Shown: piece after piece, positions 7,651-15,583 of the stretch
How the letters are laid out: each line of letters begins with the position of its first letter
Numbering within the stretch: the first letter of the stretch is position 1
NCBI GenBank assembly: GCA_035507035.1
Contig: DATJOJ010000014.1
Span: 1 to 19,498, forward strand
Source: DATJOJ01 sp035507035
GTDB taxonomy: Bacteria; Acidobacteriota; Terriglobia; Terriglobales; Acidobacteriaceae
Length of the DNA: 19,498 nt
Direction of reading: 5' to 3'
The notes under the pieces: model-generated
The model's input: only the letters and a program-made list of their open reading frames with translations
The model's database searches: none
Told to the model about the DNA's origin: nothing
Position numbers and translations under genes: made by a program

Positions 7651-9189
7651 GTGCCTTTGAATGTGGACTCGCAGGAAGTAGTTTCCTCCAAAACCGATCG
7701 ACCTGATGCCGGAGTTGCGCCTGCAGCAGCAAGAGCGCACGCCCACAGTATGGATCGCTCTCTGGCGCGGAATCTGACCTGGAGAGCGACAGGCGATTGG
7801 GTAAGCCAGATCCTCAGTTGGGCGTCGCTGTTGATCGTTGTACGGCTGCTGACCCCGGCCGATTTCGGCATAGCGGCCATGGCCGTAATCCTTCTTCCTT
7901 ATCTCCGCTATTTGGGCGAATTCGGCATTCCCCGCGCCATCGTTAATTTGCGTGACTTGACGGAGGATCAAATCGCCCAGCTCAACACCGTGGGAGTGTT
8001 GCTGGGCATAAGCTGTTTTCTTATCGGCGTGCTCGTTGCGAAGCCGTTCGCCATGTTCTTTCACATACCGGCACTGACGCCGGTGGTGATGGTTACCTGT
8101 GCGGCGCTCATACCAGATGGATTGCGGGCGACTTCAGAGGGGCTGCTCACGAGAGAAATGCGATTCGGCCTGCTTTCGTGGTTTGAAGCGATACGCGCGA
8201 TCGTCGCAGCCATTGCTACTCTGCTGCTCGCTTACTTTCATTTCGGCTATTGGGCACTGATCTGGGGGAACCTGCTGGGAACAGTCACTCGCTCAAGTCT
8301 GATTTTGGCATCCAGGCCGCATCGATTTGCCGTTCCACACTTGGGTTCTATCAGGGAGGCGCTTCGCTTCGGAAGACATGTGATGGTGTCCGTCGTGGCA
8401 CTGAACTCCTATCAAAGACTTGACAACGTGACGGCCGGTCGCGTGCTCGGACAGACTGCACTGGGCTTTTATGGCATGGCTTGGACGCTTGCCAACGTGC
8501 CGATTGAAAAGGTGACATCGCTGGTCACAACCGTTATCCCGAGCTATTTAGCGGCCGTGCAGAATGATTCGTTGGCGCTCAGGCGTTATCTCCGCACACT
8601 GACCGAGGCGATTGCGCTTTTAACTTTTCCCGCGACCATCGGAATCGGACTGGTGGCGCACGAACTTGTTCCAATTGTCTTGGGACCCAAGTGGACGGGC
8701 ATGATCGTTCCCTTGCAGGTGCTGACGCTCTATGCCGGTTTCCGCTCGGTAATGGCGCTCATCCCGAAGGTCCTGACGGCGGTGGGCAATCCCCGCTATG
8801 TGATGTGGAATGATCTTGCGGCGCTGGTGATTCTGCCGATCGCGTTCTATCTGGGCAGTCATTGGGGGACGGGCGGTATCGCCTGGGCTTGGGTAGTTGC
8901 ATATCCGATTGTGGTGGTGCCGCTCTATCGCAAAACATTCGCTACGATACAGATGAAAACTTCTGAGTATTTGCGCGCCATTTGGCCGGCGCTCGAAGGA
9001 GTGCTGGTAATGTCGCTGGCTGTACTGGCCGTAAAGTGGGGAGCACATTCTGCGCGGCCATTTGTATTACTCAGCGGCGAAGTGGCAGCGGGCGCACTTG
9101 CTTATGCGGCGACTGTATTGCTACTGCACCGAGAACGCGTGCTCGCGTTTATCAGCTTTGCCAGAGGATTGGCTCTTCGCAAGTCCTAA
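7651..9189 (+). CDS. Wzx-type polysaccharide flippase (MOP superfamily, Polysacc_synt family)
   Basis: 512 aa from GTG 7651, the longest possible start (an in-frame stop lies a few codons upstream). ATG 7750 (residue 34) is an alternative that begins right before the family's usual amphipathic start; neither has a clear ribosome site. The protein is almost entirely hydrophobic segments joined by short loops, about 12-14 membrane helices. Family features are the first helix with VRLLTPADFG (members usually have [VL]xRLLxPxDFG), the GEFGI loop, the R-L-D-N-V segment near residue 250 and the LGFYGMAW helix. Such proteins move undecaprenyl-linked glycans across the inner membrane. No polymerase or ligase lies beside it in this window. 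It is followed by 226 non-coding bases, so it may be monocistronic. Confidence 0.88.
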   Translation: MPLNVDSQEVVSSKTDRPDAGVAPAAARAHAHSMDRSLARNLTWRATGDWVSQILSWASLLIVVRLLTPADFGIAAMAVILLPYLRYLGEFGIPRAIVNLRDLTEDQIAQLNTVGVLLGISCFLIGVLVAKPFAMFFHIPALTPVVMVTCAALIPDGLRATSEGLLTREMRFGLLSWFEAIRAIVAAIATLLLAYFHFGYWALIWGNLLGTVTRSSLILASRPHRFAVPHLGSIREALRFGRHVMVSVVALNSYQRLDNVTAGRVLGQTALGFYGMAWTLANVPIEKVTSLVTTVIPSYLAAVQNDSLALRRYLRTLTEAIALLTFPATIGIGLVAHELVPIVLGPKWTGMIVPLQVLTLYAGFRSVMALIPKVLTAVGNPRYVMWNDLAALVILPIAFYLGSHWGTGGIAWAWVVAYPIVVVPLYRKTFATIQMKTSEYLRAIWPALEGVLVMSLAVLAVKWGAHSARPFVLLSGEVAAGALAYAATVLLLHRERVLAFISFARGLALRKS

Positions 9190-9379
9190 ATTTTGCCTGT
9201 CAGTGAAAACCGGTGCGATCACCTAGTGGCGATCCTTGCCCGCGCACTGCGAAAGTCGTCCCGCTGCGCAGGTGTCGCGAAATATGCAAAAACGTGCAGT
9301 TCGCAACGGTATGATCTGGTTACAGTCTTCAAGTTCGCGTATATACGGATGACGTTTATCTCATTACAAACAAAAGGTT

Positions 9380-9385
9380 TATAAT
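9380..9385 (+). promoter_or_regulatory. Candidate -10 box of the lyase-asnB-GT39 operon
   Basis: A perfect TATAAT lies in an AT-rich stretch upstream of the lyase gene; the -35 region at 17-bp spacing (tatctc, 9357-9362) is weak. Transcription would start near 9392. It is the best promoter candidate in the 226-base gap, which otherwise contains only a short imperfect GATC-containing dyad (9217-9234) without a T-tract. Confidence 0.4.
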
Positions 9386-9476
9386 TATCCCAGCCGGTCC
9401 TGTGTCCAACGATGATTGGCAATTTCCGTGCCCCATCTCAGGACGAAGCCATCGCGTCAATTATTCTTAACCCCAG

Positions 9477-9512
9477 ATCGAAGAATCAAGATCGAAGAAT
9501 TAGGATCGAGGA
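9477..9512 (+). repeat. 14-bp tandem repeat at the 5' end of the lyase gene
   Basis: ATCGAAGAATCAAG (9477-9490) is followed directly by ATCGAAGAATTAGG (9491-9504) and a partial third copy, ATCGAGGA, from 9505. The period is not a multiple of three. The last two copies supply the TAGGA and GAGGA that could act as a ribosome site for GTG 9515. Confidence 0.7.
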
Positions 9513-9514
9513 CT

Positions 9515-11884
9515 GTGATTTCGCAAGTCCACGCAAGGTGGTCGCGTTTATCCCAGATGAGCTGGGACGAAATGCAGACTCGTCTGCGGCAGGAGATGAA
9601 CAAGCGGGTTGATTGGGCGGTTTATTCGGCGGGCTTGAATCCTAGCCGCAACGGAGTCAGTGCGGGAGCCGAAATATCAGGACAATTTTTTTTTAAACCA
9701 GAGGAAGTCCAAGGTCGCGTCACGCTGCTGAAGAAGTACCTTCCCGACGCGGTTGAGACGATTCTGCAGGACGCGGACGGAATCTGCCAGCATCATTTTC
9801 ATCTACTTGGTTACCCAGATCTGGACTACAGTCGTGAAATTGATTGGCATCTTGATGCGGTACACGGAAAGCGAGCGCCGCTTCAGCCGTGGTTTCAAAT
9901 TCGCTTCCTCGATTTTTCCCAAGTCGGCGATCACAAAATTATTTGGGAGTTGAATCGTCTCCAGCATTTTGTCACTTTGGCGAAAGCCTGCGTGCTTTCC
10001 GGCGAACAACGGTATCGCAACGAGCTGATTCGGCAATGGAGTTCATGGCAGAACGCGAATCCGTATCCGCTGGGCATCAATTGGGCAAGCAGCCTTGAGG
10101 TTGCTTTCCGCAGCTTGTCGTGGCTATGGGTATTACAAATACTCGGGGCTGAAATTCCCGCAAACTTCCGCCACGATCTGAAACAGGCGCTTGCGAGGAA
10201 TGGGTGGTATATCGAGCGATATCTGTCTACGTATTTTTCGCCGAACACCCATTTGCTAGGCGAGGCCGTAGCTTTGCTTTTCCTGGGAACGCTGTGCCCG
10301 GAGTTTCGCGAGTCCAAGCGATGGCGCGAGAAGGGTTGGCGCATTGTGACCGATGAGTCTCAGCGGCAGGTCAGGCCAGACGGCGTTTATTTTGAGCAGT
10401 CGCTCTACTATCACGTCTACGCACTGGATTTTTTTCTTTACGCTCGCTGCCTCGCGTCCTGCAACGGAATCGAAATCCCACCTGAATTCGATTCGACACT
10501 GAAAAAAATGCTCGATGTCCTGCGTACGCTCGCGCAGGCCGGGCGCATTGAAGGTTTTGGTGATGACGATGGCGGCCGCGTATTTGATCCGCACCGCAAC
10601 CGTGCCGAGCATATGACCGATCCTCTGGCTACGGGCGCGGTTCTTTTCCAAAATGATGATTACAGTTCGGCGGCGCGACTGACGGAGGAATCAATCTGGC
10701 TGTTCGGTGAAACGGCTACGGAGATTCTGAGGAGCACCGCTGGGGTTGCGCGGAAGCCAGAATCAAAGCGTTTCCCGTCGGGTGGTATCTATGCAATTGC
10801 TGCCGCGGAGCCGCGAAGACAATTAATGATGATCGACGCTGGGCCTCAGGGGACTGGGCGCAGTGGTCACGGCCACGCCGACGCATTAAGCATACGTTTT
10901 TCAGCCGATGGACGCCGGCGGTTGATCGACCCTGGAACGTATAGTTATGTCGAGAGCGATGAGCGGACTGCGTTTCGCGGCACTGGCGCTCACAACACAT
11001 TGCGGGTTGATGGTGTCGATCAGGCAATCGAAGATGGACCTTTCGCCTGGAGCTCTATCCCACAGGCCCGGATCGAGAGCTGGATCGAAGGAGAAACCTT
11101 CACGCTGTTTTCCGCCAGTCATGACGGTTATCAAAGACTCATGGATCCGGTCACTCACCGTCGGCAGGTTGTGCAAGTCCGCGATTTCTGGCTCATGCGT
11201 GACGCTGCATTTGGGCGCGGGCAACATGATCTCGAGATATTTTGGCACTTCGCGCCAGAAATGAGTGTCGAACCCTCAGACGAAATTTTCCTCGCCCGAC
11301 CCGCTGATGATTCGGAGATGCAGCTGGAACTGCTGCCTGCAAAAAACTCCGGCTGGGCTTGTGAAATGATTGAAGGTTCTTTTTCTCCGGCTTATGGAAG
11401 CAAGTTGGAGGCGGCTTTATTGCGATGCAAAATTCACACGCATATGCCGGCGGAATGTGCGACGCTGCTTGTGCCTTCGATCGGGCAAAGGCCGAGTCGC
11501 GGGATTTTCTACGCCGTAAGCACGCCGGCTGTTAACGACAAAGGCAACGTTAAAGCGTATTGCTATCGCCGCTCAGAGGAATCCTCGTACATGATTTTTT
11601 GCGATTGCGCCGGGGGTTGGCGCGCTGGTCCGTGGGAGAGTGATGGGCGTTTTCTATTTTGCCACGTGCAATCGAATCGGGTGACTCAAGTTGTGAGTTG
11701 TGGAGCGAGCTTCATCAAGTTCAACTCGGCCGTCGTGTTTAAAACCACAACGCCGGTTGAGCGTTGGGAATGGATGCAAGGGACAGATGGAGCCGAAGTT
11801 TTTTCCTCCGATAGCGTTCTGGCCGGGACATCGGCAGAACACGTCTTCGAGCGTGGCAATGCTTCATTTGAACCGAGACAGTAG
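9515..11884 (+). CDS. Heparinase II/III-like (alginate-lyase-like) polysaccharide lyase family protein
   Basis: 789 aa from GTG 9515, with TAGGA 9 bases upstream. The frame is open back to TTG 9416, but that segment holds a 14-bp tandem repeat and no ribosome site; ATG 9557 is a third option. LSQMSWDEMQTRLRQEM near the N-terminus matches the usual opening of this family. The all-alpha N-terminal domain (about residues 100-350) carries HLLGEAVALLFLG, DGVYFEQSLYYHVYALDFFL and FGDDDGGRVF. The beta-sandwich C-terminal domain carries GHGHADALS (~451-459) and RGTGAHNTLRVDG, the heparinase II/III signature. Family members cleave uronic-acid polysaccharides by beta-elimination; Tyr and His in the helical domain are the usual catalytic candidates. 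No signal peptide is visible at any possible start, which is odd for a polymer-degrading enzyme. It leads an operon, 9 bases before asnB, pointing to trimming or turnover of the glycan made here. Confidence 0.88.
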   Translation: MISQVHARWSRLSQMSWDEMQTRLRQEMNKRVDWAVYSAGLNPSRNGVSAGAEISGQFFFKPEEVQGRVTLLKKYLPDAVETILQDADGICQHHFHLLGYPDLDYSREIDWHLDAVHGKRAPLQPWFQIRFLDFSQVGDHKIIWELNRLQHFVTLAKACVLSGEQRYRNELIRQWSSWQNANPYPLGINWASSLEVAFRSLSWLWVLQILGAEIPANFRHDLKQALARNGWYIERYLSTYFSPNTHLLGEAVALLFLGTLCPEFRESKRWREKGWRIVTDESQRQVRPDGVYFEQSLYYHVYALDFFLYARCLASCNGIEIPPEFDSTLKKMLDVLRTLAQAGRIEGFGDDDGGRVFDPHRNRAEHMTDPLATGAVLFQNDDYSSAARLTEESIWLFGETATEILRSTAGVARKPESKRFPSGGIYAIAAAEPRRQLMMIDAGPQGTGRSGHGHADALSIRFSADGRRRLIDPGTYSYVESDERTAFRGTGAHNTLRVDGVDQAIEDGPFAWSSIPQARIESWIEGETFTLFSASHDGYQRLMDPVTHRRQVVQVRDFWLMRDAAFGRGQHDLEIFWHFAPEMSVEPSDEIFLARPADDSEMQLELLPAKNSGWACEMIEGSFSPAYGSKLEAALLRCKIHTHMPAECATLLVPSIGQRPSRGIFYAVSTPAVNDKGNVKAYCYRRSEESSYMIFCDCAGGWRAGPWESDGRFLFCHVQSNRVTQVVSCGASFIKFNSAVVFKTTTPVERWEWMQGTDGAEVFSSDSVLAGTSAEHVFERGNASFEPRQ

Positions 11885-11893
11885 GGGTGCTCG

Positions 11894-13846
11894 ATGTGCG
11901 GGATCGCGGGTGAACTGAAATTCGGTAAAGACGCGCAGGTTGACGCCGGCGTTCTGCGGCAGATGTGTGACGCAATGATTCACCGCGGCCCTGACGATGA
12001 GGGTCTCTACGTTCGCGGTAGCGCGGGGTTGGGCATGCGTCGGCTCAGCATTATCGATCTTGCAACCGGGCATCAGCCCATCAGCAATGAAGACGGCACG
12101 ATCTGGATTGTTTTTAACGGTGAAATCTACAATCACCGGTCACTCCGTGAACAACTGATCCTGGGCGGGCATCGCTACGCTACACATAGCGACACAGAAA
12201 CCATTGTTCATCTTTATGAGGAGTACGGGCGAGATTGCGTGCAGCACCTGCGCGGCATGTTTGCCTTCGCTCTATGGGACACGCGCAGACGTAGTTTATT
12301 TGTCGCGCGCGACCGCCTTGGCATCAAGCCTCTTTACTATCGGGCCACTCCCGATTCGTTCCTCTTTGGCTCAGAGATTAAAGTCATTTTGGCGTACCCC
12401 GGCGTAAAACCGGAGTTCAACCAGGCAGCGCTTCCCGAGTATCTCGCATTCGGATACCTCTCCGGCCAGGACACGTTCTACCGCGGAATTCGCAAGCTGA
12501 TGCCCGGGCACGTGCTGGAAGTGAATGAAAGCGGAGAAGTCCGCATTGAGCGCTATTGGGACTTGCCCTGTACCGGCGAGGAAACGCCGCGCTCCGAGGA
12601 TTACTACATCGAGAGTTATCGTGAACTGCTCGAGCAAGCGGTCGAAAGTCATTTGATGAGCGATGTTCCGCTTGGCGTGTTTCTCAGCGGAGGACTTGAC
12701 TCGAGCGCAGTGGCAGCGCTGATGACCAAAATTCGGCGCGCGCCCATTGAGACTTTTTCCGTTGGCTACGCAGAGCACAAATATAGCGAACTGCCCTACG
12801 CGCGGATGGTCGCCGATCACATTGGATCCGTTCACCGCGAGGTGCTGGTGTCGGCCGAGGAATTCTTCGACACACTACCTAAATTGATCTGGCATGAGGA
12901 TGAGCCGATCACCTGGCCATCGAGTGTGTCTCTTTATTTCGTCTCCCGTTTGGCCAGTGAGCATGTGAAAGTGGTGTTGACGGGCGAAGGAAGCGACGAA
13001 ACTCTCGCGGGATATACGCGGTACGCGTTTACGCTTAACAACGCCGCGCTTGACCGGGCTTATCGAACCATCTTGCCTTCTTCCGCGCGACGCAAGCTTC
13101 GACAATTGGTTGCATCTTCTCCGCTGATTCATGCTCATGTGCGCAGAAAGTTGGAGCACACGTTTGTAGCGCGTGATGGCGACTCCTGGCCCTCTTTTTA
13201 TTTGGATAATTTTCTTTGCGCATTCAGCGCGGCGGAGCAAACAGAGTTGCTTTCCCATGAAGTCGTCGGTGCCCTCAAGGATCAGTCTCCATACGAGAAT
13301 GCACTTGAACAGTGGGAAAACGCCTCAGGCCCAATGTTGCAGCGCCTTCTGTACACCGACATTAAGACATATCTGGTTGAATTGCTCATGAAACAGGACA
13401 ACATGAGCATGGCAACATCGATCGAGAGCCGGGTCCCATTTCTCGATCACGTGCTGGCCGAGTTTGCCGCCAATATTCCGCAAAGCGTGCAGATCAAAGG
13501 CCTGTCCGGGAAACGGATTCTGAAAAAAGCGGTGAAAGATCTGCTTCCGGGCGAGATTCTCTACCGGCCAAAGCTGGGCTTCCCGACTCCTTGGAGTGGC
13601 TGGCTCGCCGGTCCGCGTCTCGATGAGATTGAAAAGTTGTTGCTGGAGCAGCGTAGTTTGAGTCGCCAACTTTTCAAAAGCTCGGCTATCGAACGCCTGT
13701 TCCGCGAACATCGCAATCATTATCGCGACAATTATGACCGTATCTGGCGGCTGCTCAATCTCGAAGTATGGCACCGCGTCTGCATCGAAGGGGAACCGCA
13801 TGACGGGGCGGTCACGAACGAAGTAAAACTCGTTCCCACTGCATGA
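11894..13846 (+). CDS. asnB: Asparagine synthase (glutamine-hydrolysing)-like amidotransferase
   Basis: 650 aa, complete. AGGGG (11883-11887) lies 6 bases before the ATG and overlaps the stop of the lyase gene, so the genes are tightly coupled. Cys2 (MCGIAG) is the class II glutaminase nucleophile; RRLSIIDL (49-56) and FNGEIYN (74-80) are the expected glutamine-binding segments. The synthase half has the ATP-pyrophosphatase loop SGGLDSS (265-271), GEGSDE and the conserved C-terminal SRVPFLDH. All key residues of AsnB are present and the length is usual for the ~600-650-aa bacterial group. The family makes asparagine, but relatives inside glycan loci are thought to amidate sugar carboxyl groups (WbpS-like). 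Lying between a uronate lyase and a glycosyltransferase favours that second role (inference); housekeeping asparagine synthesis cannot be excluded. Confidence 0.9.
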   Translation: MCGIAGELKFGKDAQVDAGVLRQMCDAMIHRGPDDEGLYVRGSAGLGMRRLSIIDLATGHQPISNEDGTIWIVFNGEIYNHRSLREQLILGGHRYATHSDTETIVHLYEEYGRDCVQHLRGMFAFALWDTRRRSLFVARDRLGIKPLYYRATPDSFLFGSEIKVILAYPGVKPEFNQAALPEYLAFGYLSGQDTFYRGIRKLMPGHVLEVNESGEVRIERYWDLPCTGEETPRSEDYYIESYRELLEQAVESHLMSDVPLGVFLSGGLDSSAVAALMTKIRRAPIETFSVGYAEHKYSELPYARMVADHIGSVHREVLVSAEEFFDTLPKLIWHEDEPITWPSSVSLYFVSRLASEHVKVVLTGEGSDETLAGYTRYAFTLNNAALDRAYRTILPSSARRKLRQLVASSPLIHAHVRRKLEHTFVARDGDSWPSFYLDNFLCAFSAAEQTELLSHEVVGALKDQSPYENALEQWENASGPMLQRLLYTDIKTYLVELLMKQDNMSMATSIESRVPFLDHVLAEFAANIPQSVQIKGLSGKRILKKAVKDLLPGEILYRPKLGFPTPWSGWLAGPRLDEIEKLLLEQRSLSRQLFKSSAIERLFREHRNHYRDNYDRIWRLLNLEVWHRVCIEGEPHDGAVTNEVKLVPTA

Positions 13847-13880
13847 GCCACTGTTCGCACGTACGCAACGCTTCGTTTTC

Positions 13881-13885
13881 GGAGG
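13881..13885 (+). promoter_or_regulatory. Ribosome binding site deciding a TTG start
   Basis: GGAGG lies 4 bases upstream of TTG 13890. No other start in this frame (GTG 13914, TTG 13917) has a comparable signal. Confidence 0.6.
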
Positions 13886-13889
13886 CCGA

Positions 13890-15539
13890 TTGTCGGCAAA
13901 CACGCCTGCTTCTGTGTTGAACGCGAATGTTCGACCGGCGGAGTTCAATGTCGCTGCCACCCCTGACGGCAAGGACTCCGGCCGGGATTGGCTAACTCGC
14001 CACTGGAGAGCCGCGCTCTTTTTTCTATTCCTGATCGCGTTTGCGGTGCGTCTGGTTTTTCTGGAGGTTGCTCCGAACAATACGACGGATGCCTGGTCAC
14101 GTTATCACTATGCGGTGTTGTGGTTGCAGAACCCAACACACCTGCCGATCGCCACCTCATCCGACGCATGGTTACCGTTGCACATTTGGCTGCTTGGAGT
14201 CGTCCTCTGGCTGGCGAAAACTGAAACTGCCACACGCGTGTTTACCGCCCTATTGGGATCGCTGACTGTAGTTTTGTGCGCAAGTATATTCGCAAGGATT
14301 TTTTCCCGGCGCGTGGGCTTTGTGTCTGCGCTCCTGCTTGCGCTGTTTGGATTCCACGTTGCGTTCAGCATTACAACCAGCTCAGAGGTCCCGACGATCT
14401 TCTTTCTGGCTGCGGGAATGTATGGCTGGGTAAGGTACGCGGCGGACGATGGAAGGCTTTGGCTAGCACTTTCCGGACTCGCGCTAGGCGCGGCCTGTCT
14501 GTGCCGTTTTGAGGCTTGGCTGGTTGCCCCAGTGCTGGCATTCATGTTGCTGCCTCTGGTCGGAGGCAGTCCCGAAGGTTCCCTGAAAAAGGCAGTAAAG
14601 TTCGCGGTGGTTGGCTGCGCGGCCAGCATCTTCTGGTTATTTTTTAGCCTTGCGAAATGGGGAGACGCGCTTGAGCTGCCACATAGAACCATGTGGTTGA
14701 ACGCTAATTTTCGCCCTGCGGTTTTACATCACGGCATGGTGTTTCGCGCATTCGCAGTTCCCGGCTCGCTTTTGATCTCTTTGAGTCCGCTGATCCTCAC
14801 ACTTGCCTTTGTGGGCGTGATTGCCGTAATTGCTCGTGGACCTTCGATTGCCCGCGCCATTGCTTTCGTGCTCATTGTTCTTCTGTTGTTTAACTGGTGG
14901 AACTCTATCCGTTACGAAACGACCCAGGCACGGTACACGCTGTTGTATAGCTGGTTGTTTATTCCTTTCGCATATGAGAGCCTGTGCCGGTTGTCGAAGC
15001 GTTGGCGGTGGATAGCTGGGCGAGCGGCTTTCGCTGGCGTAGCGGCATTTTTCGTAATCTGGCAGGCCGGAATCATTCTCGGCGCAAAGTATGCTCCGCC
15101 GGTCGTGGCCGATCGTTTAGGAGTAATGTCACCATTAGTGCCGCTCGGCCACGAGCTGCGCGCTCTCACCGACTGGTTGAAGCTCAACGTCCACACGGGC
15201 AAAGCAATCGTTCTCGATGATTTCAATTGGGACTCGCCCGCGATAGCGCGATTTGGAAATCTCGATGGCGAAAGCACCCTCGAGATCAGGCAACAGGATT
15301 ATGCGGACCGCTTATTTTTGAAAGCTACCCTGAACCAGTTCATCGCAACTCGACGACCTGGGATCGTGATTTGCAGCCCTTATGGGCCAATCGGCGAAAT
15401 CTGGAAGGTTGACAGCCAAACTCAGATATCCATCGGGAACCCTGCGATGATGCTGGATCTGCAATGGCAAAGCGAGCATTGGAGAATTTACAAAATCAGC
15501 TATCCAGCATCCGAGTCGCAAGCCTTATTGAGTAGATAA
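13890..15539 (+). CDS. GT-C membrane glycosyltransferase (GT39 / ArnT-like)
   Basis: 549 aa from TTG 13890, 43 bases after asnB, with GGAGG just upstream. After a hydrophilic N-terminus (~1-40) the chain is mostly hydrophobic, about 10-12 membrane helices. The first helix runs into an outward loop APNNTTDAWSRYH with Asp67, where dolichol/undecaprenyl-phosphate-sugar-dependent GT-C enzymes carry their catalytic acidic residue. Following helices (LHIWLLG, ARIFSRRVGFVSALLLALFG, AACLCRFEAWL) fit the PMT_2/GT39 pattern. A soluble C-terminal domain (~400-549) contains an Asp-rich FNWDSPAI segment. Such enzymes transfer sugars from polyprenyl-phosphate donors on the outer face of the inner membrane. 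Acceptor and sugar are not predictable. It is the last gene of the plus-strand operon and converges on the GT4 gene with 44 bases between; no terminator was seen there. Confidence 0.8.
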   Translation: MSANTPASVLNANVRPAEFNVAATPDGKDSGRDWLTRHWRAALFFLFLIAFAVRLVFLEVAPNNTTDAWSRYHYAVLWLQNPTHLPIATSSDAWLPLHIWLLGVVLWLAKTETATRVFTALLGSLTVVLCASIFARIFSRRVGFVSALLLALFGFHVAFSITTSSEVPTIFFLAAGMYGWVRYAADDGRLWLALSGLALGAACLCRFEAWLVAPVLAFMLLPLVGGSPEGSLKKAVKFAVVGCAASIFWLFFSLAKWGDALELPHRTMWLNANFRPAVLHHGMVFRAFAVPGSLLISLSPLILTLAFVGVIAVIARGPSIARAIAFVLIVLLLFNWWNSIRYETTQARYTLLYSWLFIPFAYESLCRLSKRWRWIAGRAAFAGVAAFFVIWQAGIILGAKYAPPVVADRLGVMSPLVPLGHELRALTDWLKLNVHTGKAIVLDDFNWDSPAIARFGNLDGESTLEIRQQDYADRLFLKATLNQFIATRRPGIVICSPYGPIGEIWKVDSQTQISIGNPAMMLDLQWQSEHWRIYKISYPASESQALLSR

Positions 15540-15583
15540 ACCATTTCTGGCATAGCGCGGGGATGACGCCAGCCGCCGGAGCT

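Noticed and set aside
7460..7732. N-terminal extension of the sulfotransferase frame by 91 residues
   Set aside because: It overlaps the start of the divergent flippase gene, contains an extended -10 promoter just before ATG 7459, and adds sequence with no family resemblance before a P-loop that is normally near the N-terminus.
9193..9384. Small plus-strand open frame of 63 codons in the flippase-lyase gap
   Set aside because: No ribosome site, no recognisable domain, and it runs through the best promoter candidate for the next operon.
9416..9514. Longer lyase reading frame from TTG 9416
   Set aside because: No ribosome site, a non-triplet tandem repeat inside, and no family-like residues; GTG 9515 has a spaced TAGGA. 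Kept only as an alternative.
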